64,000 bases of DNA from Otis tarda (Eukaryota; Chordata; Aves; Otidiformes; Otididae): positions 49,801,001 through 49,865,000 of the forward strand of contig CM048552.1 in the NCBI GenBank assembly GCA_026413225.1, given 5' to 3'. Under the pieces are notes generated by a model. It was not told where the DNA came from and did no database searches. It saw only the letters and a program-made list of their open reading frames with translations. The stretch's first letter is position 1. Each line of letters begins with the position of its first letter. A program made the translations under genes and the position numbers. Of the stretch, positions 50,508 to 62,700 are shown piece after piece.

Positions 50508-50865
50508 GTCACTGCACTTAACTGCTGGAAACAGTCTAATACCACTGTCAGTGATCAGCTTCCTGTATACACTAAAAGTAATTTGTTGTAGCTGTAATAT
50601 ATGATTTTATTAAATGAATTCTATCCGATATATGTCAACAACTTTAAAGGCAACAGCTGTTGGTGTGCAAGCTGTTGTGCAAGGTACACTAGATAATTTG
50701 TGGAATCAGTTTGTTTAGTTCTTGCTCTGGAAAACATAAGGATCTTTACTTGTATCTTCACTAGGGTTTTATTTCTGGTTGCCATCTCTCCTACCCTCAC
50801 TGCTTTACTTCTGTTATTCCACTTTGTCTAAGTCCTATTAACAGTCATTTCCTGGCAATTTATTG

Positions 50866-52012
50866 AAATTCTTTGCCATCTCTTGTAAGGCCTTTCACAC
50901 TGTCTCTGTTTAACATCCTCACAGACAAGTTGACAATGTGCAGGTTAGATCAGTGGATAGTGAGGTGGATTGAAAACAAGAATGGCCAGGTCAAGAGGGT
51001 TGTGAACAGTGGCACAAAGTCCAGCTGGAGGCAAGTCACCGGTGGTGTACCCCAGGGGCCAATACTGGGGCCAGTACTGTCTAACACTCTCATTAATGTC
51101 TTGTATGAAGGGGCAGAGTGCACCCTCAGCAATTTCACAGATAATACAAAACTGGATGGAGTAGCTAATGCACCGGATGGGTGCACTGCTTTCCAGAGGG
51201 ACCTCAACAGGAAGGAGAAAGGGGCAGAGAAAAACCCCATAAAGTTCAACAAAGGGAAATGCAAAGTGCTGCAGCTGGGCATGAATAAACCCAGGCTTGA
51301 GTACAGGCTGGGGGCCGACTGGCCGGAAAGCAGCTCTGCAAAGAAGGACCTTGGGGTCTTTCCAACCAACGTGTTGACCATCAGCCAGCCATGTACCCTT
51401 GCAGCAAGGAAGCCCAGGAGCCTCCTGGGCTGCATTAGGAACAGTATTGTCAACAGGTCAAGGCAGGTGATCCTTACCCTCTATTCAGCCCTGGCAACAC
51501 ACAGCTGGAGCGCTGGGTCCACTGCTGGGCTCCCATCTGCAAGACAGACTTACTGGAGTGAGTCCACCAAAGGGCAACTTAGATGATTAAGGGGCTGGAG
51601 CATCTGACATGGGAGGCTGAGAGAGATGCAAGTGTTCAGCCCGGAGAACAAAAGGCTCACAGGAATCCTATTCATGTGTATAAATACTTGACAGGAGGGA
51701 GCAAAGAAGGAGGAGCTAGATTCTTCTCAGTACTGCCCACTGACAGGGTAAGAGGCAATGGGCACAAATTAGAACACATGAAAATCCATCTGAACACAAA
51801 ATCACTTTTTATTCTGTGAGGGTGATCAAATGGCAGCCGAGGTTGTAGAATCTCCAGGACAGGTTGTAGAATCTCCATACTTAGACATATTCAAACACAG
51901 CTGGACATGGCCCAAAGCAACCCACTCCAGCTGACCCTCCTTGAGCAGGGGTTGGACTAAATGAACTCCAGAGGTTCCTTCCAACCTCAACCATTCTGCA
52001 AATTCTAAAACA
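50866..52012 (+). mobile_element. CR1 LINE with damaged reverse-transcriptase core
   Basis: The longest CR1 piece here, about 1.15 kb. The frame 50873-51586 encodes the ORF2 reverse-transcriptase centre: a palm segment with KRVVNSGTKSSWRQVTGGVP, the conserved GVPQG block (GVPQGPILGPVLSN), then the catalytic motif, then FNKGKCKVLQLG and the GADW..SSSAKKDLGV block. The active-site FADD box reads FTDN (51134-51145): the second aspartate is asparagine, so the enzyme would be inactive even if expressed. A frameshift near 51500-51590 moves the reading to the frame of 51583-51819, carrying MIKGLEHL and RVRGNGHKLEH. A 21-base internal duplication lies at 51841-51876. The 3' end keeps 'ggggttggactaaatgaact' and 'ccttccaacctcaaccattc'. 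The 5' part (ORF1, endonuclease) is absent. Confidence 0.95.
51841..51882 (+). repeat. 21-base internal duplication inside CR1
   Basis: GGTTGTAGAATCTCC occurs at 51841-51855 and again at 51862-51876, 21 bases apart, within the CR1 3' region. Presumably a slippage event after insertion. Confidence 0.8.
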
Positions 52013-52279
52013 GAGATACTGCTGACATTTTCATTACCATTTCTCCTTGTAAAATCTACATGGAAACAGGACAGAAAAGAATCACCTCAGTCTCCAGGTT
52101 GTCGTCGTCTTAATGTTGAAGTGTTGCTTTCCTAAACTAATCAGTCCTAAATGAACTTAAAGCTCCCATTCTCACACCTCTTACTTGAAGGTTAGGTGGT
52201 TTTAAAAACCTTACTCTAATTTATTTTAGCTTAGTTCACACCCACATGTTCTTATCCTCATATTGTTTTTCAGCCCAAG

Positions 52280-52530
52280 TAAATTCTCCCCTCCCATATC
52301 TTTATAGAGATGTGGGCTTATTTATTGCACAAAACCAAAACTTTTATGGGCTCTTATAATATTTTATCCATTCCTGTGATCACCCTCATGGCCTTTCCCT
52401 GCACCTGTTCCAGTTTTAATTAGTCCATCATGAACATGGAAGAGCAGAATGGTACACGTTATTCCTCAAAAAATTATATTAATGCCTTCCTCTCTGTTCT
52501 GTCTACTGTAAACATTTTCCTCACTTTTTG
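52280..52530 (-). mobile_element. Ancient CR1/L3-like fragment, inverted
   Basis: The reverse complement of about 52375-52475 reads like the ORF2 C-terminal part of CR1/L3 LINEs: a phrase near 'KLEQVQGKAMRVITG' follows a decayed 'EYCVPF' block. On the plus strand it shows as 'tgatcaccctcatggcc', 'tgcacctgttccagttt', 'gaatggtacacgttattcc'. It is far more diverged than the plus-strand copies. Confidence 0.5.
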
Positions 52531-54890
52531 TTAGTAATAGACAATTTGATTACTCCTGTCAGCCTACATGGCAGAAATTAATATAATAGAAGTCTCAGGC
52601 ACTTGCCTGCATTGTGCTTACAGTCCATAGTGCTGTGAGTAACGGATGTGATGCACCTTTCTGCATCCTCAACACAATCATAGGGGTATGTCATACTGGC
52701 TGCAGCTATTTCATTAAGAACTTGCCTCCAGGCAAAAATCAATTGAAGTCTTTTTATTATGGCTGTATTTCCACCCGTGCACATTCTCTGATGCTGCATT
52801 TTCTCAGGAAATCTTAGGCAGCCTCTGTAAGATATCCTAAGAAGTAGAAAGATCTTAGCCATGAGAGGATCTGATTCAAGTTAGTTCAGCACGTATCAAA
52901 CTACTCAGCAGAGAGTAAGTGAGTTTGGTTTTCTTTAAAGAAACAGTAAAACTGCATTTTAAATCATATGAGAAAATTTTTCAAACTTGTTCTCTGCTTG
53001 TACTTAGTTCTCTGTAAATAGAAAAAAAACCAAAACCCTCTAGGTTAAAATTTTCAAAAATAGCAGAAGTTACTTAGGCTCATCAGTTACTTATGAAAAT
53101 GGCATGTCAGGGCTTTGAAATTTCCATTCTAAGTAAGTTTCTAAATTAGAGAAGACACTGAAACAGAGCTTCAGCAGTAGAGCGGGCCATTTGATAAACC
53201 AAAAATAGCCATTAGCAAAGCAAATATAACTCTAAAGAGATGTAATCTATTTAGAAGAACTTTGGAAGGTAGAAGGTGATGGAAGGAGGGGAAAAGCTAA
53301 TGCAGAGATCACTTATAACTTATGATGTAAATGAAATACGATCCCATGGCATCTTGAAGCTTGGGATATATTAGTTCATGAGATACAAGCTCATCATCTT
53401 CTATATAGAGTCAGGACAGCCTTGTAATATTACATTTTTCTGTCTACTGTCCCTAAAATTTTGAAGGAGAGTGAGGTAAAAGAGTTACAAAACAAAGTGA
53501 GAGAAATTACTCTCTTATATTGAGCGATCCACTGGCAGTTTTGTGCTCTTTACTCCTATTTGCAGTTACAGTGTTTTCAGTAAGACTTTGTTTCTGTTCT
53601 GTTCATTTATCGTGCCACTACAGCCATTAATATGTGAAAGCCTATTTTCAAACCCCTATCACTATCACTCCTCCTATCTTCCATTTATTTGAGCAAATAT
53701 GCAATGTGAAGACTGGTGGGAGGTGATTTTTTTTGTTTGAAAGTAATAAAATCTACAGAACTAAAATAAGCTGAAAAAATAATTCCCATTTTCTGTCTTT
53801 GTAACCACAATTCCACCCTCAAATATTTCGCTACTTCAAGTGATTATGTATGTTCATAGGAAGGAAGCAAATGGCAGTCCAATATCAGGTAGACTTACCA
53901 TAGCTAAAATTACAGAGTAAACATAACTTTACTGAGAACTTACTCTTATTTCATCAGCGAATCTTACACTCTGTATCTTGATATATAGACACTGCTACAT
54001 ATTCTGCTACTTTCAGCAAAATGGATTTGCCTTCTGTCTCCATACAAATACAGTCACTCTAAAGAAAGGGCACTTACCCTTTGCTTGAGTTTGTATTTTT
54101 AGAGTGTCAGTTATAAAGATATACTAAAGCAGTAGCTCCCTTTTACTTGATAATAAACATACCCTGACAGCTGAAAAGATATATTTACAATCTTCCACCA
54201 GAATCCTCCCAAGCCCTTACTGCTAAGAAAAATGAGTGGGCCACTGCAGCATGTCCCAGAACTATTTTGGTATTGGGGGAAGTGCAAGTTCCAAAGCAGT
54301 GTGAAAAAAAACGCCCTGCCAGCTGCTTCCCTCTCATACAAATGGAAGCTTAAGTGTCTTCCCTGATCAACTAGTAGATGAAAGAACTTTCAGATAAGTT
54401 GCTTCTACATCATTAGTGCCACATCCACAGAGATTTTTTTTAGGTGTCTGAAGGGTGAAGGGTTCAAATGAATTGCTGGAAACTAATCAAGTATCACACC
54501 TCAGCTGACCGACAGCAACTGGCTGTGCAAGTCAACAACAACAAAAAAATGCAAAGTAACTCACAGCAGCTCAGCTCCCTTCACTTTGGAGTATGCTCAC
54601 TCAAATTACTTACGGCTGCCACATATTAAGAGCAAAGAGCACACAGACCTATTGAGGCACAGTAACTTGTTACCTCACACCAACTGGCTGTGCTCTGAGT
54701 AACACTTGTATATATAAATATAAATCTGCTTTCCAAGCTCTGGCACCTGAAAAGTCAATGGTGCTTTAACTCTCACCAGTGAAGTTAGCCGAGTGCCAGA
54801 CTTTCTACTACTCTGTACACCAAGATCTCGTTTAGCTGAGCATTTCAAGAGCCCATCTCATGCCTACTGATCACAAGCTATCAAGCCTGC
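52531..54890. other. Unique AT-rich DNA, nothing recognised
   Basis: Open frames at 52578-52862 (minus) and 52614-52817 (plus) overlap each other and lack support. Strong donor-like sites on the minus strand near 53895 and 54070 lack usable acceptors. Confidence 0.35.
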
Positions 54891-54897
54891 TCTTTAC

Positions 54898-54960
54898 CTG
54901 CTGATCAACCCAATAGAAAGGCTTGTAGTACGGGTACCACACCAAAACCAGATTAAAACA
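54898..54960 (-). other. Possible 63-base coding exon
   Basis: On the minus strand a moderate acceptor (gtatgtgttatactcag) and a good donor (CAGCAG then GTAAAG) enclose 63 bases, open in phase 0 to 0. The 21 residues include LVLVWYPYYKPFYWVDQQ, an aromatic, membrane-like stretch. Length and phase fit the next minus-strand candidate (36566-36646). The acceptor is only average, so this is tentative. Confidence 0.2.
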
Positions 54961-55039
54961 CTGAGTATAACACATACTTTCACTTAGAAGCACTACTAAA
55001 GCAGAAGGTGGCATCCCCCTTTTACTTGGCTGTCTAGAG

Positions 55040-55130
55040 GCTGCCATACTCAGGGAGGAAGTAAGAGACTACTCAGCTGAGGGGATTCAAACCCAGATTC
55101 TTACATTGTTCTTGGAAGCATGAGGGCACT
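55040..55130 (-). repeat. MIR core-SINE fragment, inverted
   Basis: The plus strand reads as reverse-complement MIR: 'actcagggaggaagtaag', then 'ggggattcaaacccagatt', then 'gcatgagggcactggcc', matching the 'gggattcgaacccagg' tRNA-related part. Short and diverged. Confidence 0.45.
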
Positions 55131-55251
55131 GGCCTTTTTAAAAGGGATCTGTAACAGAGCTCATACTTCCAAAGAAAAGTTTAAAAATGTGATCCTCCAG
55201 TGAGTCAAAACCTTGGGAAGGAAACAGAAAGCAGGTGCATGTGGATTTCTT

Positions 55252-55365
55252 CTAAATCTCATGAGCTCCTAGAACCTGATTCATATACGTGGCATTAATG
55301 ACCATAATAAGTGCAGTAATGACAAAAATAGTAGCTGACACAAAGCATGATGAACCTAGTTTAGT
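55252..55365 (-). CDS. Candidate terminal coding exon with a membrane segment
   Basis: On the minus strand an outstanding acceptor (ttttctttctctttttcatctccag) opens a 37-codon frame ending at TAG. The peptide starts TKLGSSC, runs through a hydrophobic stretch FVSATIFVITALIMVINATY suited to one membrane helix, and ends near GAHEI. Alternatively the exon could end earlier at a weak donor (GCCAC then GTATAT). No polyadenylation signal was noticed soon after the stop. The splice signal is among the best in the window, but one exon alone is not a gene and I cannot name the protein. Confidence 0.25.
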   Translation of the reverse strand, partial: TKLGSSCFVSATIFVITALIMVINATYMNQVLGAHEI

Positions 55366-57390
55366 CTGGAGATGAAAAAGAGAAAGAAAATAGTCTATAT
55401 GAATAGCATATAAACACAGCTTCTTGATGAAGCTGAGACCAAAAGCCAGACAGACATGGTCTGGCTGCTGATGCTGCAATGTTAGTGTTTCCCTGTCAAG
55501 AAAGCAGTCGTAAGATCAAGCAAGTAGTCATAAGATGCAACATCACCTCTTTCATCTTGACTCTTCGTTTCTTCAAATTAATCCTTTTCATTAGTATCTT
55601 TCTTCAGAATGTGTTTCAGGCTACTTGTAAGTTGCAGTCAAAGGTAGGTCTGAACCTGACTAGCTATAATCAAAGCAGCATTGCAGAGACTTCAGTTACC
55701 ACATAGTACCAGAATACTGCCCAGATTTGTACAGCTGAAGCCAAATTCAATGCTCTTGTAATTTCAATGCTGTTGCCTAGGCTAGCTAGATTAATATTTG
55801 CAAAGCATTATCTATGTATATTGCTGTCACACCTTTAACTGTAATGAAGATACAGTCACAGGTAGTTGTCATTCATGCTCTGAACTCATATAGACACCAA
55901 AATTGGCAATTTGCCTTCTCAACTATTTGAGACACTAAATTTTTGTGAACAGGCTAGGTTTTATTAGAAATTATGGATCACAGTTGGAAGGACATTGCAC
56001 AGGAGCAAATGATATGAAAAAGCAGAGAAGCATCCTGGGAATTATATCTATCTCAGTGTAAACTGTGCCAAACTTCCAAGACATCCTGAAGACTATTTCA
56101 AAACGTAGAGATGCTAGACATTCACTAGACCACATTTTGATTGCATAACCTAATGCTCTCTATGAACTCAAATTATATTGAAATTTGAGGGGAAGCAGTT
56201 AAGCCATGAGAAAGTTTTACTAGTCTGCCAAGATAAATTTTCCTTTTTGACCTTTTTCTAAAGCAATATATTACATCATAGCAATGTGTAATTTTACTTT
56301 GCATGGCAGGTATATATTTAAGGTAAACTATAACATATTATACCCACATTCAGCCCCACTGAGAAATTGTTTTCAAAAAAATACTTTGGTGATCCAAGCA
56401 TCGAGGAGAGAACCAAGGCTAACAAAATGCTAAAACTTAAAAATGTCTTAGAATTTCTGAGATTTTCATCCTCTACTCAATTTCAGCAATAATCAAGAGG
56501 CCATGCTGCAGATGGAGAGGGAAGAAGCTATAAGATAGCACAGTCACCTTCCTATCACCTAACCCTGAGTACACATTCCAATAAGCAAATTCTATTTTCA
56601 GTTTCCACCTCAGGATCAAAGGCAAAGGCTGGGAGCTTCCACTACAACTTCCATCTGCAGAACCCCTTGTGTGGGCAGCGCCACAAGAAACTCTTCAAGG
56701 GAGACTGCAGCTCAGAAGACATTGATGGCTATGTTTGCACAATGTAGTGACAGCAGATACAAACACTGAGTATGTTTTACATTTCATTTCAGAGCATGGG
56801 AACTGTAAGCATCCAGAAGATGGGACACAAATACCAGAGAGGAAGATCCGGAGTCAGCGGTCACCGTGTTGCATCACCTCACCTTTGCAACAACTGTACC
56901 TACAAAACATGCTACCAGACAAACTCAGGATTAAAAGCTTTTCTTCTTTTTTTTTTTTTTAATAGAGGAGAGGGGGACATTTAGATTTAGTTTCATGCAA
57001 ACATAAAACAAATTAAAAAAAAGAAGAAACAAGCAGCTCTCCAAAGTATTGAATCTTTCCCTTTCTTACATGCAGAAAGGATTATCTTTTTAAGTTAAAA
57101 AGTGAGACACAACATACATAATGAACTGAGACATCCGTGGCTGATGCAGGAATTGAAATAAGGAAAGGCAACACACAAACTAGGGAGTCTTTGCTGTGGG
57201 CTACTGTCAATGAAAGCTCAACTCGAATGTCACAAAGAACAAGCTGTTGGCAGACTCATCGCTGATGGTGGTCCAAGGGCTGACTAGCACTGTTCAAACA
57301 ATGGGTAGGACCAATGTGAGAATGGAAGTGGAACGCCAAAACGTGCTGGTTAATCCCATCCCATCTGTGGTTCCTCTCAATAACATTGTT
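55366..57390. other. Unique AT-rich DNA, nothing recognised
   Basis: Contains T14 at 56947-56960. A strong minus donor near 56868 (GCAAAG then GTGAGG) has only weak acceptors. No other feature was recognised. Confidence 0.35.
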
Positions 57391-57394
57391 ACGC

Positions 57395-57485
57395 AGTCTA
57401 CCAAGAAGTCAGACCCACATTTGGAAGTGCCCTTAAGCACCCAATTCCTATGATTTCAATGGGAATCAGGCTCCTAAATGCATTT
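57395..57485. repeat. Possible ancient amniote repeat fragment
   Basis: The phrase 'atttcaatgggaatcaggct' followed by 'cctaaatgcattt' strongly recalls a very common, old amniote interspersed repeat motif (tttcaatgggaattaggcgc, cctaaatacctttg), which I would place near the L3/AmnL2 group. Too short to fix family or strand. Confidence 0.35.
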
Positions 57486-58127
57486 GTCAGTCTTTGCTTT
57501 ACTGCCTTTGCCCCGCAACAGCAGTGAGAAGCTTTTGTACCACACTGTTTCTGCCTCAATACCTTTTCAGGACAAAGGGGGAAAAATACATGTGTGTTTT
57601 AGGCATGATTCATGTCTGTTTTGCAAGGAGACAGCCACATAGCCAGCACAAAAAGATCTATCAGAAGGTATATCATTATGTACGGCTTTTAACAGCAAGT
57701 GACAGCTCTGGCTGGTTACCACTACGTTATTACTACTCTTTCAGAAACTCTGACAGCATAGTCCAGTATTACAGAAATCCCTATTCTCCTTCTCTTTCTT
57801 TCAGATATCTTTGAAAACTAGCTTTAAGGCTCTGTATTTGTGTTACGTTTAACAGCTATTTTATACACAAAATGTATCTGGGTACAGTGACCTTGGATGT
57901 CAAGCAGTTTGATTGCATCAGTTTTTAATAACACAATGGAATGTATTTAAGGTGACTCTCTTCAGAGTTATGTTCTGTTAGTGTTCAACCCCCTTATAAG
58001 AGGAAATGATTGAAGAAAAAAGAAAAATGGCATATGGCAGCTATTACCAAAATAAACACATACCACATCTTGTTCTGAAACCCTGCATGCTACTCAAGTT
58101 ACTTTAAGAGTAAAAAGAGTTAAATTT

Positions 58128-58272
58128 AAAAAAAAAAAAAAAAAAGAAAACACACATCAATTCCATTTATTGCCTCCTGGGATTTTTTTTTTGCCTGGCA
58201 ACGCGACATCCTTGCTGGCATTACAGAGATCTGATATTCATTAAAAAAAAAAGAAGAAAAGAAAAAAAAAAG
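58128..58272 (+). repeat. Two neighbouring poly-A/purine tracts
   Basis: A18 at 58128-58145, then after about 100 bases a 30-base A/G tract at 58243-58272. No retroposed unit could be framed between them. Confidence 0.75.
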
Positions 58273-59675
58273 CAACTGTGCTAGAAATCATGAATGTCAA
58301 AGAAAATTGAGAATGCTAGCACATGCTGAGTCTTGTTCTCCAGCATATTAACAGAAATACATTCCAAAACCATGTTTTATCCTAAGAAACCCTGATTCAG
58401 ACTAGAAATTCTTCTTCTTATGGAAACAGAGAGAAATGTCCAAAATGATAACCAGTACTTTAACCATTACTTTTAATGCTTAAAGTCTTAAATGGTTTAT
58501 GGACATATCACCAGAGATACCACTTTTTTTTGCATGCCACAGTGTCATCACAGATCTTCAGCAGTGATGGCTGACTGACAATTTATGTCCTTTTGTATAA
58601 ATGCAACATAGCTACTGATCAGACTACCTTGCTCCCAAAGGCAAAGAATCAGAAAAATACATTTATTTCTAGGACAAGGACTTCAAAAAGTAGAACTTAA
58701 AATGTAATCTCATCCATTCCTCCACTCCAAGGCAGGACTGTCAGAGTTTAAACTATATTTTGGCATTTTTGAGTCTGTATCTAGAAGAGCCTTTATCTGA
58801 TGACTAGAAGATACAAGTGAAACCAAACCTTCCCCATCCCAGAAGAGGTTTCCACTCTATAAATTAATTACAGAAAAAAAACATGAAGAGTGATACTCTA
58901 GGAGTTGCACTTGAGGTTACTGAAAGCTGTAATGTTGCACCTTGAAAGTGATGCTTTTAGTGTGAAAATTCCTCAACACAGGAATGCCTAGGTCCACAGG
59001 CCTTGCTTACAACAATTTGGTATACTGTAAGCACATCACAACAGTTAACAACAATTGTCTGATAAAACAATACAGAAAAATATCTGCTTTATTTTCTGCA
59101 TCTATTAGAAATATACCAAAGTACAGATATCATTAGATATATAAACTGACACATCCAGCTTGCAGGTAAGCAAATATTTCTTTCTCACCAATGACTAACA
59201 GGAATTAATGTTGTTTAATCTACCAGGTCACAGAAGTGTCATCTAAGTAACTGGATGCTTTGTGTTCCTCCTGAAAACAATGTGATTTTAAGCTTGTTTA
59301 TGTACAATGTGTGGAATTAACTTGTTTCCTTTTGAAGATATTTCTATTTTCTTAATGCAACTCTATGGATTACTTCTAAGCAACAAAAACCCCAGAGCAT
59401 AAAAAAAAAAAATAAAGTTAAGCACATTTTCAGAGGCGTTCTCCTATTTAGTCATCAGTAGGAACAAAATGTTGGCTCTTTGTTACGGAGGAAATATCAC
59501 AAATACCATATGCAATGAGGTTCCCAAAATGATAGCTGGCAGCAGCAGAAAGCATGCTTTCACTGATGCAAAAACCAAAATCTTAATTCAGCTGGGCGAA
59601 TGAAATACCATTTTTACCAGCTGCAGCTAGTAAGCACCATAAAAGCATCTTTGTTCTCTTTTTTTCTTTGTCATT

Positions 59676-59718
59676 CATACCTGCCTTTCCCTTTCATCAT
59701 ACCTGCCTTTCCTTTCTG
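59676..59718 (+). repeat. 22-base tandem duplication
   Basis: CATACCTGCCTTTCCCTTTC is followed 22 bases on by CATACCTGCCTTTCCTTTCT. Pyrimidine-rich, likely slippage. Confidence 0.75.
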
Positions 59719-62700
59719 TTCCATTCTTTCTCTTGACGCTTACTCTTGTTACTTTTCAATTATGACAATGGAATAGGAATTACGACACAGGAATAGGACT
59801 GATTTATTTTATAGTAGGATGTAGGGAGGGGAAATGCGTTACCAAATATCAAACACTTTCAGGTGCAGCAAGACACAAATTATGCTTACAAAATATTTCT
59901 ATCTACATCTATTTAATTCTGTACTTAAAAGCCTTCTGTTCCTTTAAAAATGCATACAGAAAATACTAGTGCACATATTAGCACAATACTACCAAATATA
60001 TATTTTATCCAGCACTAATAAAGGGTAAGTATGGCATGATCATCAAATTATAAAGGTCATCAATACATATAACAAGAGATGAAGGCAGAAAGTAGATCCT
60101 GCTTCCAATCTCTAGACCGCACACACAGTCAATAATTAGCCTGGCTAAAAATTTTAGTAGGAAGAATTAATGCAGTAGATGTATACTGAGCTATACAGCT
60201 CATCAAAATGAGCCACAGAAGAAAGAAAATAACCATGTGACCACTTCTGCCTTTTCCCATCTAGATTTCAGCCTCTAGTTTTCCCTCCCAAGCTCTGCAA
60301 TATCTTTACACCATCCACTAAAACCTATGCTTTGAAAGATCTGCTAAAGGGGAATGGACAGCATTAGTACTGATCACCCACCCAGGGGACAAGCTGCAGT
60401 TATTAATGTAGGATTGATGTGGCTTTCGTAGGTGACACTGTACCATTCCATGCGCTTTTCTACAGTGGAGTAACTGAGATATAAATATCATATTTCAGGA
60501 GAGTTTATGAATATGTTTGAAGACTTAGAATCTGTGTGAAGGAAAAAAAAACTTGTGTATCTTTCCCAAGCTGTGCATTTTTACAGGAAGTGTTCAAAGA
60601 TGCATGTATTTGATGTATACCATAAGGATGAATGTTCATTCAGGCTATTCAGAGAAGCTGTCTGGAACTGGAGTAAGAGCAAGGAAGCATTAAAATAAAT
60701 GAAATGTAAATAAAATGCAAATGAAACATTAAAAACATATATCGACTAGCAGCTTCCTGGGTTGTTTTTTGGTTTTTTTTGTTACTGTTGTCTGTTGGAG
60801 TAAAATCAACTATGACAAAAGTTAATCTTTGAACAGACCAGCCCCTCCACACAGTGAAACAGGGATAACTATCCTTCTATTAGCAATGGTTATGCCTCAT
60901 ATCACTTCCTTACTGCCAAGATAATCTGATCACTATAGAAAGAAGCAGGCATGAATGGAAGAAAGGAAAAGCAGAAAGGAAATTGAAAAACAGAGAATTT
61001 TTTAAAAGCAAGGTGACTTAATGCATATCCTATATACTTTCTCCCAGTCCCAGAATTTTTTACATATTTATGTCCTGTATGATGTAGCATTTTTTCTTCC
61101 TTTTAAGAAACAAAGTTCCAGACTTCAACAGGAATCAGGCCACAACCAATGCCTACCTCCCGAGGAGTCCTTCCTTGCTTGCAGACCTTGCTACAGATCT
61201 GCTCTGTTCTCCACTACTCTTTTCTGTCCAGCTGTTGTGCCTCATTTCAGCTTTTGGGGGGTTAACTCTCCACCTTAGCAGCCACCACCTTCATTGCACT
61301 CTTTGCTTTGATTCTGGCCCTTGGATGAGTCTTCAAGAGCTGTAGTTCTCTCTCTCAGTGAGGATCTGCTCTTTATTAGCACGCTGCAAGGTAACCCAGT
61401 TACCCACTACCCCTTCTCAAATTAAAGTTTTTAACTTATTTTTGTGCTCTAACACAGTGACAATTCGTTCACACGAATGCTAATTACTGCTACACTGTAA
61501 CATTCAACTGTGTCTCTCTCTGCCCTTAACAAATACGTGCTGCCCCTTCTGCATACTCAGGAAGACTCGCTCATTCCCCTGGCACAACTCAACATACCTA
61601 CACTCCCAGGCTGACTCCACACATTGCCTTACACGTGCTGTTTCTGAGCACATTCTTTTTCCCCACATTCACTCAATCACACAGTATTGTTCAACTTAAA
61701 AGCACAAATATATTACTCTCAAGGCTGGAGTTTCAAAGCTTTGTTAGATGTGAATGTTACCAAGTAAAAATGTGGAAGTTCAATGTGCTAAGAAGCTATC
61801 TTGTGGGTGCAGAAAAAAAAGCTAAAGTGGAGTGCACAATAATGAGCAGCTTATGAAGCAGAATTACCCAATGGTTAACCTGGAAAGACAAACATGGAAG
61901 AACATCCCGTCTGAGTTTATGTTATAGCCACATTTAACAGGCATGCCACAGTGATATTCTTGTTATTAATGAAGTAACAACATCTAAGTAGCTGGATTCC
62001 CATCCAGCTTGTATCGTCAAGTGAAATGAGTTTAGGAGTTTATTTCCTAGTTCCTGTAAAAGAGAACTTAACAATATGTCAGTTTGGGGGACGGGGGAGG
62101 CTTTTGGATGCACTACAAATTTTGTTTGCAGCATACTGGCAGTACAGTAGGGAGACTGCGGAGTATGATGCAAATTTTGCTCCCAGCTTAGTGAGCTGTC
62201 TTGGTGCACATCAGTCTTACTTATATTGTTGGCTTATGCTGAACTTCAGCTGCTGAGTCATGTAGTGTCACCATGAATTTTAAATTTGTGTAGTAAAGTA
62301 CCTGTACTACATGTTTCTTCTTTGTATTTCAGGCTTCATTATATAAGAGGCCTGTACATTGAGTTCAATTGAGGACAAGTCAAGTGGCAGACATTACTTC
62401 ATAGTTAAATGGGACTGCTCCACTGTTCTTGAACCAGGAAAGCATACAACTGGAGTCCACGTAATACAATTAGTATGCCAATTTGCAGTGTTCCAGAATG
62501 AAATGGCCTTATGATGTTTAATACTGGGGCAATGCTTACAGATGAAACTCATAGCTTACACTTACCAAGCATAAACTAGATTCTACAATTGGATCTATTC
62601 AGGTCACTTTTACACACATGAACTCCCAAAGGACTTTTGCAGAACTTTGTGAAAGTCCACCTGGCAGCAGCCTAGATATGAATATGGCATAAAACTGATA

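Larger units (their letters stand above)
45064..50865. other. Unique AT-rich DNA with simple repeats
   Basis: Holds A18 at 46.28 kb, the 38/35-base duplication at 49.54 kb, A26 at 49.71 kb and T18 at 50.49 kb. The 49.10-49.42 kb stretch contains TTAATTAA-like homeodomain-type sites and could be a conserved non-coding element, which I cannot test here. No genes were recognised. Confidence 0.35.
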
